From NCBI GenBank assembly GCA_902702965.1, contig CACRXP010000009.1, positions 1,249,869 to 1,313,868 of the forward strand: a DNA stretch of 64,000 bases. The letters are read 5' to 3'. A program made the position numbers and the translations under genes. Within the stretch, counting starts at the first letter, position 1. Each line of letters begins with the position of its first letter. Of the stretch, positions 1 to 7,874 are shown in pieces. The stretch comes from Spirometra erinaceieuropaei. Taxonomy: Eukaryota > Platyhelminthes > Cestoda > Diphyllobothriidea > Diphyllobothriidae. The notes below the pieces were generated by a model. That model saw only the letters and a list, made by a program, of their open reading frames with translations. It did no database searches and was not told where the DNA came from.

Positions 1-284
1 TGTCAAGATTTGTTTTAGAACTTTGTATTGATGGTGACATCACAACGTCTGCAGGAAGGGCATTCCACGGTTTGACCAATCGAACAGAAAGGGAGAACTT
101 CCGCACATCCAGCCTTGCCTGTTGAGTGCGCAGTGTTAACGGGTGACCTCGGAGGTTGGTCGTGGTAGCAAATTCAAAAAAGTCCTCAAAGGCCAGACTG
201 CAATCCAACCCCTTAATAATGCGGAAGGCTTGAAAGAGATTTTCGCGAGGTTGCCTGTAACTCAAAGGAAGGAGGTTTAGATTT
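1..284 (-). pseudogene. LINE-A reverse transcriptase C-terminus, separated by the PLE insertion
   Basis: Read on the minus strand, this stretch is open throughout. It gives NLNLLPLSYRQPRENLFQAF, then LAFEDFFEFATTTNLRGHPL, FSLSVRLVKPWNALPADVV and SKTNLD. This is the standard C-terminal region of CR1-like RTs (the RGH, FS-RVV-WN-LP and LD blocks). It continues, without frame change, the protein that stops at 3025 on the other side of the PLE. Removing the PLE and one copy of the 12-bp duplication restores colinearity. The last codons lie beyond the window edge. Confidence 0.85.
273..284. repeat. 12-bp target-site duplication, left copy (PLE insertion)
   Basis: AGGTTTAGATTT lies directly left of the PLE end and is repeated exactly at 3025-3036. 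The bases outside differ (g against c before it). The duplicated bases belong to the LINE-A coding sequence. Confidence 0.9.
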
Positions 285-322
285 GCCGATACAAGCGAAA
301 ATGCGAGTTCCAGGAACTAGTT

Positions 323-636
323 GATCAGAAGCAGAAGCGATCGCTGGAACAATGGCTTTATTCGCCTGACGTTTCGGATTCTCTCTTGAATCCATCATCA
401 GAGACAGTTGCAGAAAAGGGTGGCTAGTGTACAGGCAGTCGCAGTATTTATAGGATGCGGTCGCCATGCTACCGCATACCTACAGCAATTAACCGTGCTC
501 CCTTCATCAAGGATTGTTGCCCGCAGGTGCGTTAATTGCTTGATGGCCGGCATGCAAGTTGTTAATTGCTGACATCTCATCACCCGTGTTGGATGCTGGC
601 GTGATGATCGCTCGGCCATCTGGCTCACGTGCTTGC
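323..636 (-). repeat. PLE-1 left inverted arm (pseudo-LTR, antisense)
   Basis: This is the reverse complement of 2710-3024 with few mismatches. It includes the block around gcaagcacgtgagcc, the block tcctataaatactgcgact and the hammerhead core. It lies upstream of the coding region in opposite orientation to the 3' arm. Confidence 0.9.
363..406 (-). ncRNA. Hammerhead ribozyme, small PLE type (5' arm, antisense)
   Basis: This is the same motif as at 2941-2984 on the opposite strand. The reverse complement of CTGATGA is at 395-401, helix II is ggattc/gaatcc around loop ctctct, and the GAAACGTC block is antisense at 368-375. All core residues are intact. Because the arm is inverted, this copy would be transcribed only from the minus strand. 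Confidence 0.82.
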
Positions 637-701
637 GTGACCAAGAAAAGGCCAGATGCTGCGATTTCATGGGCGAGAACGGCACAAATCTGCTTCATTA
701 G

Positions 702-1892
702 AAAGTAACTGAACGAGCCCGCGAGCAGAGAGCGACACGCGACGCAGCACTGGGGAACAAATTCCACAAACTGCCTGATCCAACGTCATCCAGAAGCGGC
801 ACACTGGTACACAACCTGTCGTCAAAGGAACTGACGAAGGAGCAAGCACAGGTTTTACGGCACGAAGCCTCATTCAACACAGCTGACGCCAAACCTGTCA
901 ACATGATTGCAGCAGTGGAATCGGTCATTAATCAGACGGAAGCGGCGGAGGAGACGAAGAATCTTATCCGACACCAAGTTACGTCCCTCCTTATGACTCA
1001 CAAGCCGCGCGAAACGCTCACAAAGGTCGAACGCCATGCACTAAGAGAACTCAAGGCCGACAAGAACATCGTCATTGTGCCCGCGGACAAGGGGCGTTCC
1101 ACCGTCGTACTGGACAGAACAGACTACCTTCAGAAGGCCAAAAACCTACTGGAGGATCGCCAGTTCTATGTCCCATGTGAAACCAACCCCATAAAAACGC
1201 TGACACGCGAAATTAATGCAACACTGTTGGCACTGGATAACTCGGGTGCAATAACAGCGACCGACCGACGCATGGCGATAGCTCAAGAAACGGCTTTGGC
1301 CCGATTCTATGGTCTCCCAAAGGTGCACAAGGAGGGCGCTCCTCTCCGGCCCATTGTTTCGCTCAAAGGCACTCCAACGTACGGACTGGCAAGATGGCTG
1401 TTTCGGCGCCTCAAATTTCTGACCGCTGATTCGGACACCACGGTCTGTTCGTCAACGCAATTCCTGGAGAAGCTCAAAGGAGTAAGTCTCTTGCCCAATG
1501 AGGTCATGGTATGTTTTGATGTCACGTCCCTCTTTTCTTCTATCCCCCAGGATCTGGCAATCGAGACCGTCCAGCTACTCCTACGAAACAAATACGATGA
1601 AACGGAGAATCGTCTCGGACATGCCCAAGTCCTTCAGCTCCTAAAGTTCTGTCTCAGGACATACTTCACGTTTGACGGAACAATCTACGAGCAAGTGAAG
1701 GGAACACCGATGGGCTCGCCGATTTCGGGATTCATCGCCGAGGCGGTGCTACAGCGGTTGGAGTCGCTGGTCTTCCAACAACACAGACCGAAATTCTGGG
1801 CTCGGTATGTGGACGATACCTTCGTCGTCATCGAACGGGATCAGGTGCTAACGTTCAAAGAACGTCTCAACAGCGTCTTCCCGGACATATAA
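702..1892 (+). pseudogene. PLE-1 reverse transcriptase (ends at an in-frame TAA)
   Basis: The frame is open from 702 (after a TAG at 699) to the TAA at 1890-1892; the first Met is at 903. Translated sequence before that Met (LSSKELTKEQAQVLRHEASF) belongs to the usual PLE N-terminus, so the true start was further upstream and is lost or changed. PLE RT blocks occur in order: IVPADKGRSTVVLDRTDY, FYGLPKVHKEGAPLRPIVS, FDVTSLFSSIP (motif A, Asp at 1518-1520), GTPMGSPIS (motif B, 1701) and YVDD (motif C, 1806-1817). The enzyme is a telomerase-related RT that copies the element RNA. Catalytic residues are present. Translation would stop just before the endonuclease half. Confidence 0.9.
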
Positions 1893-2840
1893 TTCACGAT
1901 GGAGGAGGAAGAGAATAACCAGCTGGCATTCCTTGATGTCCTCGTCTGTCGCAAAGATTGTGGTGGCCTAAAGACCAAAGTGTATAGAAAAGCAACGAAC
2001 ACGACGCAAATTCTGAACTTCAACAGTAACCACCCAATCTGCCACAAACGCAGTTGCGTAAGAACGCTATTTCGGCGTGTTGAGACGCACTGCAGTGAAC
2101 CGGAAGACAAGGTTGCCGAATTCCAATATCTTCGACGGGTTTTCCGAGAAAACGGTTACCCGCGCAACTTCGTCAACCAGTGCCTGCGCAAACGAGACGA
2201 GCGACAAAATCGTGCCGACCCCAAATTCTGGCGAGCGATCCCGTACATCAAGAACGTCTCCGAGGCCGTTAGCCGCCTTCTTGCACCACTTGGGGTTGGA
2301 GTTGCGCACAGACCGGAGGCCACCATGAGGCGTCAATTGATGAGACCAAAAGACCCACTGCCACGGCAAGAAACATCTGGAGTCGTTTACCGGATCTGGT
2401 GCAGTTGCGGACAAAGCAACTATGTCGGAGAAACTGGAAGACTGCTCCGGACGCGAATTGCCGAACACGTGGCAGCTGTACGGAGAAATGACGCCAACTC
2501 TCAGGTCGCGGCCCATTCGACGAGACCCGGCCACACATTCAAGTTCGATGAGGCCGAAATTCTCGCGAGAGGGGATAACCGCGTGAGCCGCGAGTTGCTT
2601 GAGTCATGGTTCACGGGACCTCAGTCTATCAACAAGTGCAACGACATCCCCACTCCATATTCTGTCCTGAGGCATAGACTGGCCAAAGCAATTGACCACC
2701 CGAGGAGCGCGCAAGCACGTGAGCCAGATGGCCGAGCGATCATCACGCCAGCATCCAACACGGGTGATGAGATGTCAGCAATTAACAACTTGCATGCCGG
2801 CCATCAAGCAATTAGCGCACCTGCGGGCAAAAATCCTTGA
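1893..2840 (+). pseudogene. PLE-1 RT C-terminus and GIY-YIG endonuclease
   Basis: This continues the RT frame without shift after the TAA at 1890-1892 and ends at TGA 2838-2840. It starts with the RT tail (EEENNQLAFLDVLVCRKD). A basic region leads to SGVVYRIWCSCGQSNYVGET, the GIY-YIG core (2379-2435), and RTRIAEHVAAVRR with the catalytic Arg. ELLESW supplies the catalytic Glu and SINKCN ends the domain. This is the endonuclease that nicks target DNA for PLE integration. The last 40 residues read through the 3' arm. The endonuclease looks intact; only the upstream stop breaks the polyprotein. Confidence 0.9.
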
Positions 2841-3024
2841 TGAAGGGAGCACGGTCAATTGTTGTAGGTATGCGGTAGCATGGCGACCGCATCCTATAAA
2901 TACTGCGACTGCCTGTGCACTAGCCACCCTTTTCTGCAACTGTCTCTGATGATGGATTCAAGAGAGAATCCGAAACGTCAGGCGAATAAAGCCATTGTTC
3001 CAGCGATCGCTTCTTCTTCTGATC
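2710..3024 (+). repeat. PLE-1 right inverted arm (pseudo-LTR, sense)
   Basis: The 3' part of the element is matched in inverted form at 323-636. It overlaps the end of the coding frame (the last 40 or so codons) and the 3' UTR. It holds a TATA-like block (cctataaata, 2893-2902) and the hammerhead ribozyme. Whether the TATA-like block is a promoter is inference. Confidence 0.9.
2941..2984 (+). ncRNA. Hammerhead ribozyme, small PLE type (3' arm)
   Basis: The core CTGATGA is at 2946-2952. Helix II is GGATTC/GAATCC at 2954-2959 and 2966-2971 with loop AAGAGA. The second core strand is GAAA at 2972-2975, followed by CGTC at 2976-2979, where C2979 is the expected cleavage residue. Helix I can form from TGTCT (2941-2945) and AGGCG (2980-2984). 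Helix III is only the two-base palindromic AC/GT with no loop, so a single molecule could hardly close it. Small PLE-associated hammerheads of this kind are reported to act as dimers. All core residues are intact. Confidence 0.85.
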
Positions 3025-3036
3025 AGGTTTAGATTT
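3025..3036. repeat. 12-bp target-site duplication, right copy (PLE insertion)
   Basis: This is an exact copy of AGGTTTAGATTT at 273-284, directly after the PLE 3' end (tctgatc). It confirms insertion into LINE-A. Confidence 0.9.
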
Positions 3037-4305
3037 ACTAAGCGGGTTGCATAAGGAAAGGAGCTTTGGCTCCCAATCATCTTTGTGGCTCTCCTCTGAA
3101 CTCTTTCGAGGTAGTTCAGATCCTCAACCGTCCACGGTCTCTAGGCTTGTATGCTGTACTCCAAATGCGGCCGGACAAATGTTTCGAATGTCTTTGAGAA
3201 AACATCTTCGTCAAAATTCATAAAGACACGCTTGATGGCGTACAGTACGGACATTGCGCTTTTTGCCACTCTCGAACAACGAGCAGATGGATTTAGGAAG
3301 CTCGTCGTCAGCACACCGATGTCCTTTTGGGCTAGGACCTCTTGTAGGGCTGCACGGTCCAGAAAGTAGTCCCTCGTGCTGGTGGACCTGTTTATGTCGC
3401 CTAGACGAAGTATGCTACATTTATCAACGTTGAACCACAGGAACCAACGGTTTGACCACTCTTCCAACCGATTTAGGTTCACCTGCAGTCTGTCTTCATC
3501 GGCAGGACCCCGAATTACACTCCATATCTTTATATCATAGGCAAACACTGCTACTTCTCGGTCTAAAGCTCCTGCGGCACCGTGCCAAAATGGGCCCCAA
3601 TACTGAACCTTGGGGCACACCACTCTCGGCGATAGCAGGATCCAATTTCCCTTGACCGATGCACCCAAGCTGGTGTGAACGCAAAATGAAGGTGTCGATC
3701 CATTTGAGGAAGTTGCTGCCGATCCCTAATTTTTTAGTTTATTTAAGAGCCTCTGGTGTGGCACGGTATCAAACGCCTTCTGGAAGTCGATGAAGGCTAT
3801 GTGGACCGCGTGCCTGTCGTCGAGAGCTTGGGTCCAGCTCTGGAGAGGTTGCAGCAAATTTGTCGTGCAGGATCTTTCTTTCCGGAACTCATGTTGGCAT
3901 TTCGATATCAGGCCGCGAACTTCTAGGAATCGCATCAGTTCACTCTTTATGATCCGTTCCACAACTTTGCAGAGAATACATTTCAAACTTATGAGCTTGT
4001 AGTTTGTCGTCGCTGCCCTGCTACCTCCTTTGCAAAGTGGAGTACTATGCGCCAGCTTCCAGTATTCAAGTGTCAAATGACGTTTGAAAGAGCACTGAAA
4101 AGGCACAGAAAGCTCACTGGCAAGTTTCTTTAGAAGCTTGAGTTAAATCTCGTCTGGTTCTGGCGACTTCGATTCGTTCAATGCCTCTAATTCTCTTCGG
4201 ACAGTGGCTTCTGAGAAGAGTATATCACTGACGATTCGGGTCGGCAGTTCTTCTGTGGAGAGAAAAAGAAACCTTGCATCGTTTATGTGAACTGATAGTA
4301 AAAAA
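3025..4305 (-). pseudogene. LINE-A reverse transcriptase domain, main part (broken)
   Basis: Minus-strand RT blocks occur in order: LEALNESKSPEPDEI (motif 1, near 4150), NYKLISLKCILCKVVERIIK, then AFIDFQKAFDTVPH (motif A, near 3770). After a frame change come FAYDIKIWS (motif C, near 3560) and NRWFLWFNVDKCSILRLG. Next are VRPHLEYSIQA, a TAG where Trp is normal, and VEDLNYLERVQRRATKM. Motif C has Tyr for the first catalytic Asp. The PLE then interrupts the protein inside RLVNLNLLPL, and the same frame resumes at 284. The enzyme would copy the LINE RNA at the nicked target, but stops, shifts and the altered active site exclude function. Confidence 0.85.
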
Positions 4306-4722
4306 CTATGAAAAATACGCAGCTTTACTCTTATTAACAGCAATCTCAACGCCATCAGTAGTCCTTATTAAGGGGATTTGATGCCTGTTCCCAGTACTTC
4401 GTTGGAGGTAGCTGCAGAGTAATTTTGGGTTCTGCGCTGCTTTTTGTATCAATTTCTTTTCGAATTCCCACGGCATTTTTACAATCATTTTTTTTAGTTT
4501 GTTCCTCTGCGTCTTGTAGGTGTTAAAATATTCAACTTGCCCAGTGACGCAGTATTTTCTCCACAATTTGCGCTTCCTGTTGATTTCTTTCGTAAGGTTG
4601 CTATTTAGCCACCCAGGGCGTTCGTCCAGTCTTACGCTAGTCAGTGGGCAGTGGTTGTTGATGAGCTGCAGAAGGACATTCTTGAACAGCTTCCAGCCAT
4701 CCTTGGCACAACCCGTAAACAA
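4306..4722 (-). pseudogene. LINE-A ORF2 linker between endonuclease and RT
   Basis: This open segment of 138 codons reads PGWLNSNLTKEINRKRKLWR, then a Tyr/Lys-rich helical stretch and PKLLCSYLQRSTGNRHQIPL. This is the linker that joins endonuclease and RT in CR1 and Jockey-type ORF2 proteins. It lies between the endonuclease block (4833-5560) and RT motif 1 (about 4140-4240) in the expected order and strand. It has no catalytic motif of its own. Frame changes at both ends separate it from its neighbours. Confidence 0.7.
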
Positions 4723-4832
4723 TGAGCCCCAGTCGACACCGGATAAGTCTGCTCCATCTGATTAAATTTGCCCCGTCAAACATTGCGTCTATTTTGGTGT
4801 GAAGTATGCGAAATGGAGAAAAACCAATAATC

Positions 4833-5560
4833 TCACATAAGCACTACATGACCACTTCGACCAAGGGGCGGGATGGAGGTGATCTCGTCAATGCTTTCTG
4901 GTGTTTTCGTAAAAACCAGATCAAGGCAGTTTGCCCTTTGTTCTTTACGTGTTCTCATTGGGAGCATTACATGTTGTGTGAGGGACGCCGTTAATGTTTT
5001 GTTCAGCAGACGGTAATCGAATGCTGATTTTGGACTTGACGCTTGGAGGGTGTACCAGTTTGTTCCTGGTGCGTTGAAGTCGCCCATGATCATGATGTTA
5101 AGTCGATTGGAAAATTCCTCCAACTGCGCCAATAGTTGAGTGTCGACGATTTGGTCTGTCCTAGGTGGTCGGTAGACAGTGTGGACCTTGAGACACGGGG
5201 AACCGGTAGCCGCACGCTAACTGGGTGGCGTTTTCCGACACTGCCAGGCACTCATTCACGTACACAACTACACTACCGCCTGACGATGCTCCCTGTCCCT
5301 CCGATAAATTTGGCATCCAGGCAAGACTATTTCGCTCTCGCTAATATTCCCGGAAAGCTAGGTCTTGGTTACTACTAAAACATCTGGAAACAGCTCGATA
5401 AGGCAAAGTTTCAGCTCATCTAGTCTCGAAATGAGGCTTTGGGCATTCGTGTACAAGTACCTCAGTTTTGCACAAGCCGAATTTCCGGTTTCATTCGTCA
5501 CTGTTTTGAGCATTACTCTGATATTTTGGAGGCCATTTTCTCTGGGCACTTCCGTTACCT
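4833..5560 (-). pseudogene. LINE-A ORF2 N-terminal part: APE-type endonuclease
   Basis: The start of ORF2 is read as LRYLYTNAQSLISRLDEL and PDVLVVTKT, the first block of the exonuclease/endonuclease/phosphatase fold. A stop and frame changes follow. Then one frame gives IMGDFNAPGTNW, CLDLVFTKTPESID and PLGRSGHVVLM, the later blocks. This enzyme type nicks the target DNA for target-primed reverse transcription. Two key positions look lost: the conserved Glu of the TET motif is Lys (TKT), and the Asp of the SDH motif is Gly (SGH). With the stops, this means the endonuclease is inactive. It is joined to the RT half downstream at lower coordinates. Confidence 0.8.
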
Positions 5561-5689
5561 GATGGGTTCCATTAATATCGGATGTTTAAGTCAGCACACT
5601 GGAGGTTTAGGACATACTTATGTTGTCGCATTGAGCAGGTGGTTCCACGAAGGTGTCTGTGTTAGCTGAGTAGCTGCCGTCATACTTAG

Positions 5690-7051
5690 TTTTACTGACT
5701 GGTTTCCCTGAAACGGAATATATTTCCGAACTACCTTCCCTTGAAGATTACCAGATTGTTTTCGCCCTCCTTCAGTCTCGATTTTAACTCCAAGACTAGT
5801 TCCCGGCGTTTCAGTCGTTCCACTGGCGAATAGTTTGGTCGAAAAAAACCTGTTTGTTTGTGTTTCTGAGGTCGGTTTTTTGGAGAGAATCAACTTGATT
5901 TGCTTTTTGTTCTCCAGCATAATTTTGAGAGGGCGAGGTGGTAGTGCTGCTATCCTGTCTTCACTCCTTTTTCAAATCCGGAATGCCATCAGAACCTTTA
6001 TTTCCATGTTTGCCTGGAGTAACTGATTTAGTAGATCATGAAAAGAAGCAAGGTCCTCCGAGACACGGTCTTCAGGTTTGACAGCATTCGATTCCGACAA
6101 GCCCCGAATAACCAGACACTGCTGGCGAGCATGGTCCTCCTTACTTTGTATTTCCGGTGAATTCGCTGCATGTGGGCGAGGACGATTTGCGGAGTCGTCG
6201 CTTGGACGCACACTTTTGCTGTCGTCCGACTGTCCCGAACAACCCATCAGGGCCGGTTGTGACCTCAGATTCCTGTCATGGCGTTTCCCTCTGCCCCCTA
6301 CCAACGGGTTCATGTCTTCGCATTCAGATACGCGCTTTGTAGGGCGATCGGGGTGGTTGCGAAAACAAGAGGACAACAGTAGACTGGATGACCCAGTTAT
6401 ATCGTCTCCAGGCAAAAGAGAAATTCCATCACTTACAGCATGAGGCTTAGGCGAGATTTCTTCCGTGCCAGGTAATTTTTCTGTGACATCGCTTAAGACA
6501 TCTTGCGTGAGAATCGAGTATGCCATTACCGGCGGTTTCGTCTTAGTTGTCCTGCTGTTACCGGCATCTGCGGTTTTAGCTACTGAGTAACAACCCTTGT
6601 TTGATGATTTCTCCGAGGAGACATTTTTCGCGTTTTTTGAGTTTTGAGTTTTTTGAGTTTTTGGGACTCTAACACTGGAGACGTTCTGGTCATCGAGGGT
6701 TTGTTTCATGAGCGTTGTTAAATCAGCAAGCGCATTCTCGAGTTGTTCTATTCTAATTTGGATATATGCGCACCCAACACAATGTTCGTCTCCGTACCTC
6801 ACACAATTCGTGGTAATAACGCTTTTGACCCCCTTTGTTGGTCGTTGGCTGGAAGCGCCGGTAGAGCGAGCACAGGTTCCGGATGCGAAGGAAATCTCAC
6901 CAGACCTATTTTCCAACGAGGTGCCGTCGCTGGCCGTACTATTACGGTTAGATTGCTTAGACTCCATAAACTCCATAATAGGTATAATTTTGCTTTCGAT
7001 GTCAAAACGAATACGTCGGATTGTATATGACAAAATGAAGTGAGTATTCAA
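5690..7051 (-). pseudogene. LINE-A ORF1-like protein (frameshifted)
   Basis: An open frame of 359 codons (7051 to 5972) begins with a basic, serine-rich N-terminus. It continues through a helical stretch rich in Leu and Gln (IEQLENALADLTTLMKQTL) that could form a coiled coil. It ends with QQCLVIRGLSESNAVKPEDR, resembling the RNA-recognition-like segment of CR1 ORF1 proteins. The reading then shifts frame. Between about 5920 and 5690 another frame carries RRELVLELKSRLKEGENNLV, the usual C-terminal end of this protein type. The role known for the family is RNA binding and chaperoning of the LINE transcript. The start is uncertain: a second Met lies about 25 codons in (MEFMESKQ). Frame breaks make it nonfunctional. 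Confidence 0.7.
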
Positions 7052-7060
7052 AACTCAATA

Positions 7061-7179
7061 AGCGAAAAAATACTTAAAATCTGATAACTTTTGTGGAATT
7101 TAATCAGAAACGACCGTTGCCTTTGCAGATCTCGTGGGACTTGAATAACTGAAGACCTTGAAGGATTTTGAGCAGAATA
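7061..7179. other. Short stretch without recognised content, between LINE-A 5' end and Merlin remnant
   Basis: I see no ORF or motif. It may be LINE-A 5' UTR or flanking DNA. Confidence 0.4.
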
Positions 7180-7560
7180 ATTCCGTTGCGCTCAGTCGGT
7201 AGTGTGCCTGCCACTTGTGAATTCACAAAGTTTGCGGAATGGTTTGTCGTCAAGTGCCGGTTGCCTCCAGAGAGCAGGAGGGCGTAGGCCCTTCAGTTGT
7301 TTGTCACTACTTTGGTGCCCTGTGTAACCGACTTCTTCATGACCGCCATTGATGACGGCCAGCGGGAAGTGTCAAACATGCCAACGATTCAGTAGTACCT
7401 GCTGTCTGTCCCCACATTATACTTTTTCTTGGTGATTATCATCTCATTCACCTGCAATTCTACGCTAGGGCCTCCGATTCGTCAAATCTCCTTTAGTAAG
7501 GCCTTCGAGCAGACATCTCTCTACATAGCGTACCATTCAAATGCCGTATTGCTACTCATG
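7180..7560 (-). pseudogene. Merlin-type DNA transposase remnant
   Basis: One minus-strand frame, interrupted by four stops, gives FEWYAM, RDVCSKALLKEI, IGGPSVELQVNEM, KKKYNVGTDSRY, then GTKVVTNN, RAYALLLSGGNRHLTTNHSA and NFVNSQVAGTLPTER. The order and spacing of the IGGP block, the Lys/Tyr-rich block, RAY and HLT-NHS-NFV match Merlin (IS1016-like) transposases, which occur in flatworms. The DES motif carrying the first catalytic Asp reads NEM here, so it is lost. The middle appears shortened. No TIRs were found. The 3' tail of LINE-B abuts it at 7562. I identify the family from motif memory only; a profile search would settle it. Confidence 0.65.
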
Positions 7561-7561
7561 T

Positions 7562-7582
7562 TAAATAAATAAATAAATAAAT
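7562..7582 (-). repeat. (TTTA)n tail of LINE-B
   Basis: On the plus strand this is (TAAA)n, about five units. It lies at the 3' end of the LINE, where simple-repeat tails are normal for CR1/Jockey-like elements. Confidence 0.8.
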
Positions 7583-7590
7583 TTTAATTT

Positions 7591-7610
7591 AATGCCAGTT
7601 TACAGGCATT
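7591..7610 (-). other. 3' hairpin next to LINE-B tail
   Basis: AATGCC and GGCATT form a perfect 6-bp stem around an 8-base loop, directly inside the tail. LINE RTs often recognise such 3' stem-loops; that use here is inference. Confidence 0.5.
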
Positions 7611-7874
7611 GTCAAGGGAAGCGATTAAACACAAATCCGACCAGCAGTGAAAAAAAACTCCTGAGCTTAAGGCATAAAAATATAGTTGATGGTGGTTTTT
7701 GTGGTTTGGAGGGCTCAGGAGAAAAAAACTGTCGGCGGTGGTAGAATATCGACCGTCAAGAAGGGGGGAGGTTGCACGGTATCGGAGATTATCTGACGTC
7801 AAATTCCTTTCATGAAGTTGGGGATAGTCAAAGTAGAGGCGTTGAGGAACAGCTGGTGAGACCGGCCATAGTGT

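Larger units (their letters stand above)
285..3024 (+). mobile_element. PLE-1: nearly complete Penelope-like retroelement with inverted terminal arms
   Basis: This 2.74-kb element encodes a Penelope-type RT followed in the same frame by a GIY-YIG endonuclease. It is flanked by a 12-bp target duplication in LINE-A. The first and last roughly 315 bp are inverted copies of each other (323-636 and 2710-3024), the inverted 'pseudo-LTR' layout known for some PLEs. Each arm carries a hammerhead ribozyme. The left end has about 38 bp (285-322) that the right arm lacks. The same end sequence is present on the right side of the related unit at 54853-55082, so the right end here is slightly shortened. 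Only one in-frame stop breaks the coding region, so this is a fairly young insertion. Confidence 0.92.
1..7060 (-). mobile_element. LINE-A: decayed CR1-like non-LTR retrotransposon, split by a PLE
   Basis: A long two-ORF LINE lies on the minus strand. Its ORF1-like protein starts near 7051, followed by an APE-type endonuclease, a linker and a reverse transcriptase whose C-terminus runs off the left edge at position 1. The order ORF1, endonuclease, RT and the C-terminal sequence (RGHPLTLR, WNALPADVV) fit the CR1 group. The element has several frameshifts and in-frame stops, and catalytic residues are replaced, so it is dead. A Penelope-like element occupies 285-3024 within its RT C-terminal region. 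The 3' end lies outside the window, so the tail and target duplication cannot be seen. Confidence 0.85.
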
